From NCBI RefSeq assembly GCF_031846565.1, contig NZ_JAVRHL010000001.1, positions 1,038,815 to 1,102,814 on the forward strand: DNA of 64,000 nt, read 5' to 3'. This DNA is from Tropicimonas_B omnivorans. Its GTDB lineage: Bacteria > Pseudomonadota > Alphaproteobacteria > Rhodobacterales > Rhodobacteraceae. The translations under genes and the position numbers were made by a program. The stretch's first letter is position 1; every line of letters starts with the position of its first letter. Below the pieces are notes generated by a model, which was not told where the DNA came from, did no database searches, and saw nothing but the letters and a program-made list of their open reading frames with translations. Shown here one piece after another: positions 7,675 to 16,526 of this stretch.

Positions 7675-9069
7675 ATGCAACCAGCGTTGACCAAGCTCAG
7701 GACTCTTTTGGGGGCCGGCGGCGTCCTGGAAGGCGAGGATGCTGCCGCATTCGAGACCTCCGTTGCGGGGAAACGGGCTTCCTCGTTGGCCGTCCTGCGC
7801 CCTGCGTCTACCGAAGAGGTTTCCGAAGCCGTCAAAATCTGCGCCGAGCATGGGGTGGCAATCGTGCCCCAAGGCGGAAACACGAATGTCTGCGGAATGA
7901 CGCTCGCATCCCGGGACGCCGTAATCTTGAATCTCTCGCGTATGAACCAAATTATCGAGGTCGACCGGGAGGGCGGTACAATTACCGTCGAAGCCGGCGC
8001 CACGATGCAGGCGGTGCAGGAGGCCGCGACGGAGGCCGGTTTGCTGTTTGCCCCGGATTGGGGCGCGCGTGGATCGGCTCAGGTGGGCGGGGCCGTGGCC
8101 ACCAATGGTGGTGGCCTCAACGTCATCGGCTACGGGACGACCCGCGAGCAGGTAATGGGCCTCGAGGCCGTGCTGGCTGACGGCCGCATCTGGAACGGCA
8201 TGCGGCACCATATCAAGGACAACTCGGGATATGATCTCAAGCAGCTTCTGATCGGCTCCGAAGGCACTCTCGGCATCATCACGCGGCTCGTCTTCCGCCT
8301 GCATCCAGCCCCAAGTCATCGTATATCCATGATGGCGGTTCTGACGAGCACCGACCGGCTCATGGATGCCCTCGCCCTTGCGCGTCAGACGGCGGGAGAT
8401 CAGCTCGTTGCGTTCGAGCTGATGAATGGCCTCGGGGTGGAGTTGGCACTGGAACGCTACCCCGATTTGAAGCGGCCCTTCGAGACGCGGGCGGACTGGT
8501 ACGTTCTGATTCAGCTTGCCGGTGGTCCAACCGTGACCGAGGCAATGGAGCAGATCTTCAGCGACGGGTTCGAGCAGGAGATCTTCTCGGACGGTGTTCT
8601 GGCCAATTCGATCGCGCAGGAGCGCAATCTCTGGGAAATCCGCGAGCAGCTCATCCCCATTCAGTATTTCGACTGCCCCTTCGCGAAGTGGGACGTCTCC
8701 GTCCCGGTGTCGCGCATCATGGAGTATCTGCACCGCGCAAGGGACATCGCATCTGATGTCGATCCAGAACTTGTTTGTTATGCCGTCGGCCACGTCGGCG
8801 ACGGTAACATCCATTACAACATCTTCCTTCAGGGTCGGTCCGAGGCCGAGGCCGAACGTATCATCCCCGAGTTGATCCGCCGGATCGACGACCTCATCGC
8901 TGAGATGGGTGGCAGTATCACTGCGGAACACGGGGTGGGAACGGCATATATCGAGCGCGTGCGGCGGCTTAAATCGGGCGTAGAGTACGAATTGATGCTG
9001 AAGCTAAGGGAACTCTTCGATCCGAACGGCATCCTGAACCCCGGCAAGCTCCTGCCTCGCAAGGGGTAG
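7675..9069 (+). CDS. FAD-binding 2-hydroxyacid dehydrogenase (GlcD/D-lactate dehydrogenase family)
   Basis: 464 residues with the PCMH-type FAD domain first: VPQGGNTNVCG around residue 65, then GSAQVGGAVATNGGGLNVIGYG and the IGSEGTLGIITRL motif. The FAD-oxidase C-terminal domain follows, with HVGDGNIHYN and ITAEHGVGTAY carrying the metal and substrate His residues. Enzymes of this family oxidise D-2-hydroxyacids (D-lactate, glycolate, D-2-hydroxyglutarate) and pass electrons to a quinone, cytochrome or flavoprotein. GAGGA precedes the ATG. Together with the aminotransferase and the TctABC importer it suggests breakdown of a hydroxy- or amino-acid, but the substrate is not fixed by sequence. 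Confidence 0.88.
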   Translation: MQPALTKLRTLLGAGGVLEGEDAAAFETSVAGKRASSLAVLRPASTEEVSEAVKICAEHGVAIVPQGGNTNVCGMTLASRDAVILNLSRMNQIIEVDREGGTITVEAGATMQAVQEAATEAGLLFAPDWGARGSAQVGGAVATNGGGLNVIGYGTTREQVMGLEAVLADGRIWNGMRHHIKDNSGYDLKQLLIGSEGTLGIITRLVFRLHPAPSHRISMMAVLTSTDRLMDALALARQTAGDQLVAFELMNGLGVELALERYPDLKRPFETRADWYVLIQLAGGPTVTEAMEQIFSDGFEQEIFSDGVLANSIAQERNLWEIREQLIPIQYFDCPFAKWDVSVPVSRIMEYLHRARDIASDVDPELVCYAVGHVGDGNIHYNIFLQGRSEAEAERIIPELIRRIDDLIAEMGGSITAEHGVGTAYIERVRRLKSGVEYELMLKLRELFDPNGILNPGKLLPRKG

Positions 9070-9200
9070 GCTGACTTGGTGTAAAAAGTCCGCCCCACGG
9101 GTCATGCCGTCAACGGGGGCAAGGTGAAGTCAGGCCTCAGTCGTTCGCTGACGATCTGGTTCGATGCGAACATGGTCTGAGTGCCGCCGCCGAAAGGCAA

Positions 9201-9522
9201 GCGAGGCCGACAGCCACAGACGCGGTCGCAGATCGAGACGCACATGCCGTCATCCCGCCCGGTAGGAACGCCACGCAGCGGACGCCTTCGACCGCGGTCG
9301 CGATCGCCCGGAACGAGGCCCCCCGCCTTGAAATACCTTGACCGCGCCATCTGTCGACGATGGAGCGGAGACCATCGCCGAAGCCCCGCCGAGACGAAAA
9401 TGCATTGCGTGAAGCTACCGGGGCAGAGCCTCATGACGCTCGAATTCGATCGCCAGGTCGCGGAACTCCAAATCCGCGCCGCGGTCCTGAAAGGCCCACC
9501 GCGCTCGGAATACCTATCATAG
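9201..9522 (+). pseudogene. Degraded IS5-family transposase, C-terminal remnant
   Basis: In one frame 9204-9320 reads DAVADRDAHAVIPPGRNA then AIARNEAP, the part of IS5-group transposases that contains the IPPRRNA segment. A frameshift near 9325 moves the match to another frame, which reads LKYLDRAICRRWSGDHRRS, then ETKMHCVKLPGQSLM and FDRQVAELQIRAAVL. That order is the C-terminal end of alphaproteobacterial IS5 transposases (recalled, not searched). The N-terminal two thirds and clear terminal repeats are missing. The rest of the 577-bp gap between the dehydrogenase and the M24 gene shows no gene. The remnant marks the edge of the accessory 1-9 kb segment. Confidence 0.65.
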
Positions 9523-9645
9523 AGCCCCCAGGATAAGTGCGGCCGGGGAAAGGGGAGCGGCCGGGGCTTCACCCTCTTTGCGCAGCAAAGCCAGGCAGGG
9601 AGCGACTACGCGCTGACGCCGAGGCGATCGGAAAGCTCCGTGGGG

Positions 9646-10824
9646 TTACTTCACGAAGAGCTTTGCCGGGGTGGAGCAGAGGCATTCGACGCCGTCCTCG
9701 GTGATGAGGATCGGTTCGGTGATCTCGATGCCGCCATCGTCCAGCCAGAGGGCCGGCATGAAGTGGAAGACCATGCCCGGCTGCAGGATCGCCTGGTCGC
9801 CGGGACGGAAGCTGATCGTGCGCTCGCCCCAGTCCGGAGGATAGGAGAGGCCGACGGCATAGCCGACGCGGCCTTCCTTCATGAAGCCGCGTGCGTTCAG
9901 CGTCATGTTGAAGGCATTGGCCACGTCCTCGGCGCGGTTGCCGGGGCGGGCCATCCGAAGCGCGACCTCGGTTGCTTCGAGGACGGCCTCCTCGGCGGCG
10001 AGGTACTTGTCCGGCACCTCGCCGAGAAACAGGGTCCGGGCCTGCGGCGCGTGGTAGCGGCGGTGGACGCCGGCGATCTCGAAGAAGGTGGGAACGCCGG
10101 AGGTGAGCGGCGTGCCGTCCCATGTGAGGTGGGGCGCGGTTGCGTCCATGCCGGAGGGCGCCATCGGCATGATGGCGGGATAGTCGCCCCACTCACCGTC
10201 CGCGCCGGCGATGCCCTGCTTGAATATCTCCGCAACGAGCACGTTCTTCGGCATGCCGGGTTCGGCCACCTCGACGATGCGCTGATGCATCGCCTCCACG
10301 ATCCGCGCGGCGCGGCGGATATAGACCATCTCCTCGGGGGACTTGCAGGTGCGCTGCCAGTTCACGAGGCCGACCTGGTCGAAGAAGCGGCAGTTCGGGA
10401 GCGCTTCCTGCAGGGCGGCGTGGGCGGCGGCGCTGTAGTAGTAGTTGTCGAGCTCGACGCCGATCCGCCGGGCATTCGGAAAGCGCCCCTCGATCAGCTG
10501 CCCGAGAATCGACATCGGATGCTTCTCGGGGTTCTGGACGTAGCTGTCGTCATACCCAGCGATGGCCTCGTCGGACATGAAGACCGTGCGCATCGCCCCG
10601 AGGGCGTCCATCGCGCGGCCCCACCACACCGGCTCGCCCTCCATGCCGAGGATCACGGCCTGATGGACGTAGAAGGACCAGCCGTCGTAGCCGGTCAGCC
10701 AATGCATGTTCGAGGGATCGACGCAGACGAGGAGATCGAGCCCCCGTTTCTCCATCTCGGCGCGGGTGCGTTCGAGGCGGGCCAGGTATTCGGGGGTCGG
10801 AAAGTCTGGATCTGTCGTCGCCAT
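9646..10824 (-). CDS. M24-family peptidase-like hydrolase, creatinase/ectoine-hydrolase type
   Basis: 392 residues: an N-terminal creatinase domain (to about 150, with LTGYDGWSFYVHQ near 43-55) followed by a pita-bread domain. The usual metal ligands are not conserved. Where metal-dependent M24 enzymes have the two Asp residues there are Glu249 (FFEIAG) and Pro260 (RYHAPQART), and the later His position reads GYAVGL. This resembles creatinase-type, metal-free members and ectoine hydrolase DoeA rather than aminopeptidase P. It is likely cytoplasmic and acts on a C-N bond of a small molecule. No other ectoine genes are nearby, so DoeA is only the closest recalled name. Confidence 0.75.
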   Translation of the reverse strand: MATTDPDFPTPEYLARLERTRAEMEKRGLDLLVCVDPSNMHWLTGYDGWSFYVHQAVILGMEGEPVWWGRAMDALGAMRTVFMSDEAIAGYDDSYVQNPEKHPMSILGQLIEGRFPNARRIGVELDNYYYSAAAHAALQEALPNCRFFDQVGLVNWQRTCKSPEEMVYIRRAARIVEAMHQRIVEVAEPGMPKNVLVAEIFKQGIAGADGEWGDYPAIMPMAPSGMDATAPHLTWDGTPLTSGVPTFFEIAGVHRRYHAPQARTLFLGEVPDKYLAAEEAVLEATEVALRMARPGNRAEDVANAFNMTLNARGFMKEGRVGYAVGLSYPPDWGERTISFRPGDQAILQPGMVFHFMPALWLDDGGIEITEPILITEDGVECLCSTPAKLFVK

Positions 10825-10884
10825 GAGGGTCCCGTCGCGTGGGAGATCCGCCTTTGTGGGTCCCGGGCGGTCAGGCGGGAAGGG

Positions 10885-10913
10885 CCGGATGCGGCGGGCC
10901 GCGCCGCATCCGG
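10885..10913 (-). terminator. 12-bp perfect hairpin downstream of glyA
   Basis: CCGGATGCGGCG pairs fully with CGCCGCATCCGG around a 5-base loop. It lies 15 bases past the glyA stop and before the M24 gene on the same strand. No T run follows, so it may work as a transcript-end or stabilising structure rather than a classic intrinsic terminator. Confidence 0.45.
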
Positions 10914-10928
10914 GTCGTCAGGTCCGGA

Positions 10929-12218
10929 TCAGCTGTAGATCGGGAAGCGGCCGGTGAGCTCCTGCACCTCGGCCTTCACTTTCGCTTCGACCTCAGCATT
11001 GCCGTCCGCGCCGTTCGCCGCAAGCCCGTCGACGACCTCTGAGATCCAGTCGCCGATCTGGCGGAACTCGGCTTCGCCGAAGCCGCGCGTCGTGCCGGCG
11101 GGGGAGCCGAGGCGGACGCCGGAGGTGATTGCGGGCGGCTCGGGGTCGAACGGGATGCCGTTCTTGTTGCAGGTGATGTTGGCGCGGCCGAGGGCGGCCT
11201 CGGTGTCCTTGCCGGTCACGCCCTTGGGGCGCAGGTCGACGAGGACGACGTGGGTGTCCGTGCCGCCGGTGACGATGTCCACGCCGCCCTTCATGAGCTG
11301 GTCCGCGAGCGCCTGCGCGTTGGAGACGACCTGGGCCGCGTAGTCCCGGAAGCCGGGCTGGAGCGCCTCGCCGAAGGCAACGGCCTTGGCGGCGATGACG
11401 TGCATCAGCGGGCCGCCCTGAATGCCGGGGAAGATCGCGGAGTTGACCTTCTTCGAGATGTCCGCGTCGTTCGTGAGGATCATGCCGCCGCGGGGACCGC
11501 GCAGGGTCTTGTGCGTCGTCGTGGTTGCGACATGGGCATGGGGGAACGGCGAGGGATGTGCGCCGCCGGCCACGAGGCCCGCGAAGTGCGCCATGTCCAC
11601 GAGAAGCCAGGCCCCGATACTGTCGGCGATCTCGCGCATCTTTGCGAAATCCACCTGGCGCGGAATGGCGGAGCCGCCGGCGATCAGCATCTTCGGCTTG
11701 TGCTCGGCGGCGAGCTCGGCGACCTGGTCGTAATCGATCAGGTGATCCTGCTTGCGCACGCCGTACTGCACCGCGTTGAACCACTTACCCGACTGGTTCG
11801 GCTTTGCGCCGTGGGTCAGGTGGCCGCCGGCGTCGAGGCTCATGCCGAGGATCGTGTCACCGGGCTGCAGCAGGGCGGTGAAGACACCCTGGTTCGCCTG
11901 CGAGCCGGAATTGGGCTGCACGTTGACATACTGGACGTCGAAGAGCTGCTTGGCCCGGTCGCGGGCGAGGTTCTCGGCCACGTCGACATAGTCGCAGCCG
12001 CCATAGTAGCGGCGGCCGGGATAGCCTTCGGCGTACTTGTTCGTGAGAACGGATCCCTGCGCCTCGAGGACGGCACGGGAAACGATGTTCTCGGAGGCGA
12101 TGAGTTCGATCTCGTCCCGCTGACGGCCGAGTTCGAGGCCAATGGCCTCGGCGATCTCGGGATCACGGGAGGCGAGGGCATCGCCGAAGAAGGTGGTGTC
12201 GCGCTGCGGTGCGTTCAT
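10929..12218 (-). CDS. glyA: Serine hydroxymethyltransferase
   Basis: 429 residues, full length for the family. It catalyses serine plus tetrahydrofolate to glycine plus methylene-tetrahydrofolate, using PLP, in the cytoplasm. Visible marks are ELIASENIVS near the N-terminus, YPGRRYYGGCDYVD, the Lys of the Schiff base in TTTHKTLRGPRGG, and VDMAHFAGLVAGG. The start at 12218 (MNAPQRDTTFFG) is standard. A strong hairpin follows its stop codon. It stands alone, with 241 bases of non-coding sequence upstream before the divergent carboxypeptidase. Confidence 0.97.
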   Translation of the reverse strand: MNAPQRDTTFFGDALASRDPEIAEAIGLELGRQRDEIELIASENIVSRAVLEAQGSVLTNKYAEGYPGRRYYGGCDYVDVAENLARDRAKQLFDVQYVNVQPNSGSQANQGVFTALLQPGDTILGMSLDAGGHLTHGAKPNQSGKWFNAVQYGVRKQDHLIDYDQVAELAAEHKPKMLIAGGSAIPRQVDFAKMREIADSIGAWLLVDMAHFAGLVAGGAHPSPFPHAHVATTTTHKTLRGPRGGMILTNDADISKKVNSAIFPGIQGGPLMHVIAAKAVAFGEALQPGFRDYAAQVVSNAQALADQLMKGGVDIVTGGTDTHVVLVDLRPKGVTGKDTEAALGRANITCNKNGIPFDPEPPAITSGVRLGSPAGTTRGFGEAEFRQIGDWISEVVDGLAANGADGNAEVEAKVKAEVQELTGRFPIYS

Positions 12219-12459
12219 AAATCCGGTTCCCCTGGCAACGGGCAGCGGGGGAGCGGTCCCCCGCGCGAGTTCTCGTCCTCCCTATCGCAAGGGCGGCCGG
12301 GGTTGAAGCCGCATTGCGCCGCATGAAAGGCCGCGCGCGACGCCGGAGGGATGATGTGCGGGATGCGGGCGACGATCACGGACAAGTGGTCCCGCGGCGC
12401 GAGGTCGTGCGACGCGGCCCCTTGCCGAGGGGCGCCGGCTTTGGAATCGTGCCGGCGCC

Positions 12460-13959
12460 ATGATGACACCTGATCGCCTGACCCGCCGCACGCTGCTCGC
12501 CGGAGCCCTCTCGGGCCTCGCGGGCCATGCGCTCGCCCAGCCTCCCGAGACCTCCCTGCGGCCGATGCCCAATCCCGGCGGGGGGCGTGCGAAGCTGGCG
12601 CCGGAGGCATCGGACCTCGTCGCCGCCGCGGAGCTGGGCGCGGAGGCACGCGTCGGCTTCGCACTGATCGATGCGCGGACGGGAAAGATGCTGGAAGCGA
12701 TGAACCCGGATCTGCCGCTGCCGCCCGCCAGCACGGCGAAAGCGCTGACCGCGAGTTACGCCCTGGATGCTCTCGGGCCCGATTTCATCTTCGAGACGCG
12801 GGTGATCGCGACGGGGCCGGTGCGGGACGGGCGGCTCGAGGGCGACCTGGTCCTTGCCGGCTCTGGCGATCCGACGCTGGATACCGATCGCCTCGCCGAG
12901 CTTGCCGCGGGTGTGAAGGCCGCGGGCGTCGTCGAGGTGACGGGGCGCTTTCTCGTCTGGTCCGGCGCGCTGCCCTCGTTGTCCGCCATCGAGCCCGATC
13001 AGCCGGCGCATGTCGGGTACAATCCGGGCCTGTCTGGGCTGAACCTCAACTACAATCGCGTCCACTTCGAATGGCGCCGGGCCGGGTCCGGCTACAGCGT
13101 CGACATGGATGCCCGCTCCGGAACGCACCGCCCGCCGGTGACGATGGCGCAGATGTCCGTCGTGGATCGCGGCTCCCCGGTCTACACCTACGCGGACGAG
13201 GGCGACGTCGAGGCGTGGACGGTCGCCGGCGGCGCTCTCGGCAACGGCGGCAGCCGCTGGCTGCCCGTCCGCCACTCCGCCGCCTATACCGCCGAGGTGT
13301 TCCAGACCTTCGCCCGGGCCAACGGGATCGTTCTCGATACACCGGTTGAGGTGTCGGCCCGCCCCGGCGGGACCGTGCTCGCCCAGGTCCGGTCCCAGCC
13401 CCTGCGCGAGATGCTGCGGGACATGCTCAAATGGTCCACCAACCTGACGGCCGAGACGATCGGGCTGACCGCGTCCACCGCGCGGGGCGAGCGCCCCGGC
13501 AGCCTCGCCGCCTCCGCCGGCCGCATGTGCTCCTGGGTGTCGCGGCAGGTGCCGGGAACCTCGCCCGCTCTTCTCGATCACAGCGGGCTCGGCACCGGCT
13601 CCCGCATCTCCGCCGCCGACATGGCGCGCGCGCTCGCGCGGCTCGGTCCGGCGGTGGATCTCGCCCCCATCCTGAAGACCATGCCCCTGGTGAACGAACG
13701 CCGAGAGGCGATGGCGCGGCAGGTTCCGATCTTCGCCAAGACCGGCACGCTCAACTTCGTCAGCGCACTGACGGGGTTCGTGGAATTGCCGGGTGGGAGA
13801 CCCGGTGTCTTCTCGATCCTGACAGCCGATACCGGACGCCGCGCCGCGCTCTCCCGCGAGCAGATGGAGCAGCCGCCGGGCGGCGCCTACTGGGCCAGCC
13901 GCTCGCGCAACCTTCAGATGCGCCTGATCGAACGCTGGGCGGATGTGCATCACGCCTGA
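12460..13959 (+). CDS. dacB: D-alanyl-D-alanine carboxypeptidase/endopeptidase, PBP4 type
   Basis: 499 residues with an N-terminal export signal containing a twin arginine (RLTRRTLLAGALSGLAGHALA), so Tat export is possible. Catalytic motifs of the S13/PBP4 class are in order: SxxK as STAK (Ser91, Lys94), SxN as STN in KWSTNLTAE, and KTG in FAKTGTLNF. The long insert between the first two motifs is typical of PBP4. It should trim or cleave peptidoglycan peptide cross-links in the periplasm. It is divergent from glyA. The TLNF after KTG and the length fit the family well. Confidence 0.92.
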   Translation: MMTPDRLTRRTLLAGALSGLAGHALAQPPETSLRPMPNPGGGRAKLAPEASDLVAAAELGAEARVGFALIDARTGKMLEAMNPDLPLPPASTAKALTASYALDALGPDFIFETRVIATGPVRDGRLEGDLVLAGSGDPTLDTDRLAELAAGVKAAGVVEVTGRFLVWSGALPSLSAIEPDQPAHVGYNPGLSGLNLNYNRVHFEWRRAGSGYSVDMDARSGTHRPPVTMAQMSVVDRGSPVYTYADEGDVEAWTVAGGALGNGGSRWLPVRHSAAYTAEVFQTFARANGIVLDTPVEVSARPGGTVLAQVRSQPLREMLRDMLKWSTNLTAETIGLTASTARGERPGSLAASAGRMCSWVSRQVPGTSPALLDHSGLGTGSRISAADMARALARLGPAVDLAPILKTMPLVNERREAMARQVPIFAKTGTLNFVSALTGFVELPGGRPGVFSILTADTGRRAALSREQMEQPPGGAYWASRSRNLQMRLIERWADVHHA

Positions 13960-14060
13960 CCGGTTGCACGAACTTGATTCACTTTAATCGGCGATCGTCG
14001 GAACATTCGCCCAAGCAGCGGGGTTCGGCAGGTCAAGAGTATGAAACCGGGGTATGACGA

Positions 14061-14240
14061 ATGACGACCGAACTAGCCTTTGGCGTTGCCGTCTGTGCCA
14101 TCACCGCGGTTGGAATCGCGGTGTTTTCCCTGGGGGACAACACGACGGCGGTTGGCACCAGCCGTGCTGCACTGGGTGCGGTGATGATTGATGGCGGTTC
14201 GACGCAACGCCCCGACTTGACTGTCGCGGGCGCCTACTGA
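14061..14240 (+). CDS. Small hydrophobic protein, 59 residues, unknown
   Basis: A short frame starting MTTELAFGVAVCAITAVGIAV and ending in VAGAY before TGA at 14238. The first about 22 residues form one possible membrane helix, and the rest is small and polar with a GTSRAALG segment. A weak GGGG sequence precedes the ATG. It lies between convergent neighbours, with the TerB-like gene on the other strand. No family is recognised. Composition like a membrane microprotein supports it, but it could be a chance frame. Confidence 0.45.
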   Translation: MTTELAFGVAVCAITAVGIAVFSLGDNTTAVGTSRAALGAVMIDGGSTQRPDLTVAGAY

Positions 14241-14265
14241 ACGGGACCCTGCGGCGCGGCGCCTC

Positions 14266-14700
14266 TCACAGACCGAGGTGCCGCGCCCGCGCTCCCTGCT
14301 CGATCGCGGCGGCATGCAGCTTGCTGACCTCGAGCTCCTCCCTGATCTCCTCCAGAAGCTCCAGTTCCTGCTGTCCGAGCCGGCCGTCCGAGGCCGCGAT
14401 GTCGCAGGCAAGGGCGTAGGCCGTCTCGTTGAGGCGCCTCGGAAGGGCTTCCTTCACCACCGAGAAGAAGGCGTCGAGGCCGTCCTCCTCCGCGAAGAGG
14501 CGGAAGACGAGTTCCGAGACCGGGCGGATGGCCGAATGATCGAACCCCGCGAAAACCGGAAGGCTCTGCACGATGCGCTGGATCGTCAGGAGTTCCGAGG
14601 TCCGCACCGTGTCGTCCGAGGCAGAGGTTGCGACCATGATCGCGACGAGGGCTTCCTGTTGGGTCAGGCGGGAGGTCTCGTCGGGCGATGTATCGGTCAC
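14266..14700 (-). CDS. TerB-like (tellurite resistance) family protein
   Basis: 144 residues from a GTG start at 14700, which is preferred over the ATG 18 codons upstream because AAGGA lies about 10 bases before it and the conserved part begins there. The protein is acidic and helical: LTQQEALVAIMVATSASDD in the first half and ACDIAASDGRLGQQELELLEEI in the second are the two acidic metal-binding-like motifs of the TerB/DUF533 fold. It is cytoplasmic; the true function of stand-alone TerB proteins is unclear. It is divergent from lysK and convergent with the small frame at 14061. Confidence 0.75.
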   Translation of the reverse strand: MTDTSPDETSRLTQQEALVAIMVATSASDDTVRTSELLTIQRIVQSLPVFAGFDHSAIRPVSELVFRLFAEEDGLDAFFSVVKEALPRRLNETAYALACDIAASDGRLGQQELELLEEIREELEVSKLHAAAIEQGARARHLGL

Positions 14701-14840
14701 GGGGAGGCGGTCCTTCGTATAGAGGTGGGCAGGGCAGGTGCGATCGTGTCTCACCGCCCGGATTTATTGACCTCCCGGGCGCCCCGCAATAGGTAGCGCG
14801 CGCCGGCCTGACCGGCATTTCCCAACGGGAGCGTGATGCG

Positions 14841-16424
14841 ATGTCCGATCTGCGCGATGCGGCGATGAAGTCCAAGGCCTGGCCCTTCGAGGAAGCCCGG
14901 AAGATTCTCGCACGCGTGGAAAAGCGTCCTCCCGAGAAGGGGCATGTGCTGTTCGAGACGGGCTACGGCCCCTCCGGCCTGCCGCATATCGGTACGTTCG
15001 GCGAGGTCCAGCGCACGACGATGATCCGCCGCGCCTTCGAGATCATCTCGGACATCCCGACCCGTCTCGTCGTCTTCTCGGACGACATGGATGGGATGCG
15101 GAAGGTGCCGGAAAACGTCCCGAACCGCGACGAGCTTGCCGAGGCCCTGCAGAAGCCGCTGACATCCGTGCCGGATCCCTTCGGGACCCACGAGAGCTTC
15201 GGGCACCACAACAACGCCATGCTCCGCCGCTTCCTCGAGGCGTTCGGCTTCGAGTACGAGTTCATCTCCGCCACCGACTATTACCGCTCCGGCCAGTTCG
15301 ACGACGTTCTGCTGCGCGCCGCGGAACGCTACGACGATATCATGGCGGTGATGCTCAAGTCGCTGCGCGAGGAGCGCCAGCAGAGCTATTCGTGCTTCCT
15401 GCCGATCCACCCAGAGACCGGCCGCGTGCTCTACGTTCCGATGAAGCACGTCGACGGAAAGGCGGGCACCATCACGTTCGACGACGAGGACGGCCGCGAA
15501 TGGACCCTCCCCGTCACCGGCGGGCAGGTGAAACTCCAGTGGAAGCCCGATTTCGGTGCCCGCTGGGCCGCGCTCGACGTCGATTTCGAGATGTACGGCA
15601 AGGATCACTCGACCAATACGCCGATCTACGACCGCATCTGCGAGATCCTCGGCGGCAAGAAGCCGGAGCACATGACCTACGAGCTCTTCCTCGACGAGAA
15701 CGGCGAGAAGATCTCCAAATCCAAGGGCAACGGCCTGACCATCGACGAATGGCTGACCTACGCTTCCACCGACAGTCTCGGCTACTTCATGTACCAGAAG
15801 CCGAAGACGGCGAAACGGCTCCATTTCGACGTGATCCCGCGCATGGTGGACGAGTACCACCAGCAGCTGAACGCCTATGCGGGCCAAGATGCCGAGAAGC
15901 GCCTCTCCAATCCGGTCTTCCATATCCACGGCCATAACGTTCCGGCCTCCGATATGGTGGTGTCCTTCGGGATGCTGCTGAACCTCGCCTCCGTCGCGGG
16001 CGCCGAGGACAAGGAGACGCTTTGGGGGTTCATCCGCCGCTACGCCCCGGAGGCGAGTGCCGAGAGCAACCCGCAGCTCGACGAGGCGGCGGGCTACGCG
16101 GTGCGCTACTACAACGATTTCGTGAAGCCCGAGAAGGTCTTCCGGGAGCCGGACGCGCAGGAACGGGCCGCGATGGAGGACCTCGCGAAGCGCCTTGCGG
16201 AATGGGACGGCGAGCGGGATGCCGAAGCTCTGCAGAGCCTCGTCTTCGCCGTCGGCAAGGAGCACGGGTTCGACCCGCTGCGGGACTGGTTCAAGGCGCT
16301 CTACGAGGTGCTCCTGGGCGCAAGCCAAGGCCCGCGCTTCGGCGGCTTCGTGGCGCTCTATGGGGTCGAGGAAAGCGTCGCCCTGATCGAGCGTGCGCTC
16401 CGGGGCGATCTGACCGCGGAGTAG
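14841..16424 (+). CDS. lysK: Lysyl-tRNA synthetase, class I
   Basis: 527 residues, normal for the class I enzyme found in archaea and many alphaproteobacteria instead of class II LysS. The HIGH-type motif is PSGLPHIGTFGE near residue 45 and the KMSKS-type loop is KISKSKGNG near 290. It attaches lysine to tRNA-Lys in the cytoplasm. The start at 14841 (MSDLRDAAMKSKAWPF) has GGGAGCG upstream. A repeated-type GC hairpin begins at its stop codon. Confidence 0.96.
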   Translation: MSDLRDAAMKSKAWPFEEARKILARVEKRPPEKGHVLFETGYGPSGLPHIGTFGEVQRTTMIRRAFEIISDIPTRLVVFSDDMDGMRKVPENVPNRDELAEALQKPLTSVPDPFGTHESFGHHNNAMLRRFLEAFGFEYEFISATDYYRSGQFDDVLLRAAERYDDIMAVMLKSLREERQQSYSCFLPIHPETGRVLYVPMKHVDGKAGTITFDDEDGREWTLPVTGGQVKLQWKPDFGARWAALDVDFEMYGKDHSTNTPIYDRICEILGGKKPEHMTYELFLDENGEKISKSKGNGLTIDEWLTYASTDSLGYFMYQKPKTAKRLHFDVIPRMVDEYHQQLNAYAGQDAEKRLSNPVFHIHGHNVPASDMVVSFGMLLNLASVAGAEDKETLWGFIRRYAPEASAESNPQLDEAAGYAVRYYNDFVKPEKVFREPDAQERAAMEDLAKRLAEWDGERDAEALQSLVFAVGKEHGFDPLRDWFKALYEVLLGASQGPRFGGFVALYGVEESVALIERALRGDLTAE

Positions 16425-16477
16425 GGGGCTCCGCCCCCGCCTCCGGCTCCCCCAGGGGTATTTCGCAGGAAAGATGA
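16424..16477 (+). terminator. GC hairpin with roseobacter-type extragenic tail after lysK
   Basis: A GGGGG/CCCCC stem with CTCCG loop starts on the stop codon of lysK. It is followed by CTCCGGCTCCCCCAGGGG, TATTTC and an AAAGATGAAG tail. This pattern is common between genes in Rhodobacteraceae (from memory). A weaker relative, TTCGGGAGTATTTCGG, lies at about 22842-22857. It probably ends lysK transcription. Confidence 0.5.
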
Positions 16478-16526
16478 AGCGCCGGTGTTAGCCGCTTTTT
16501 AGGGGGTTGGTGCTACCTGGTGGGGC

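Noticed and set aside
14751..16328. 525-codon frame opposite lysK
   Set aside because: Antisense shadow of a highly conserved synthetase gene with no recognisable motifs.
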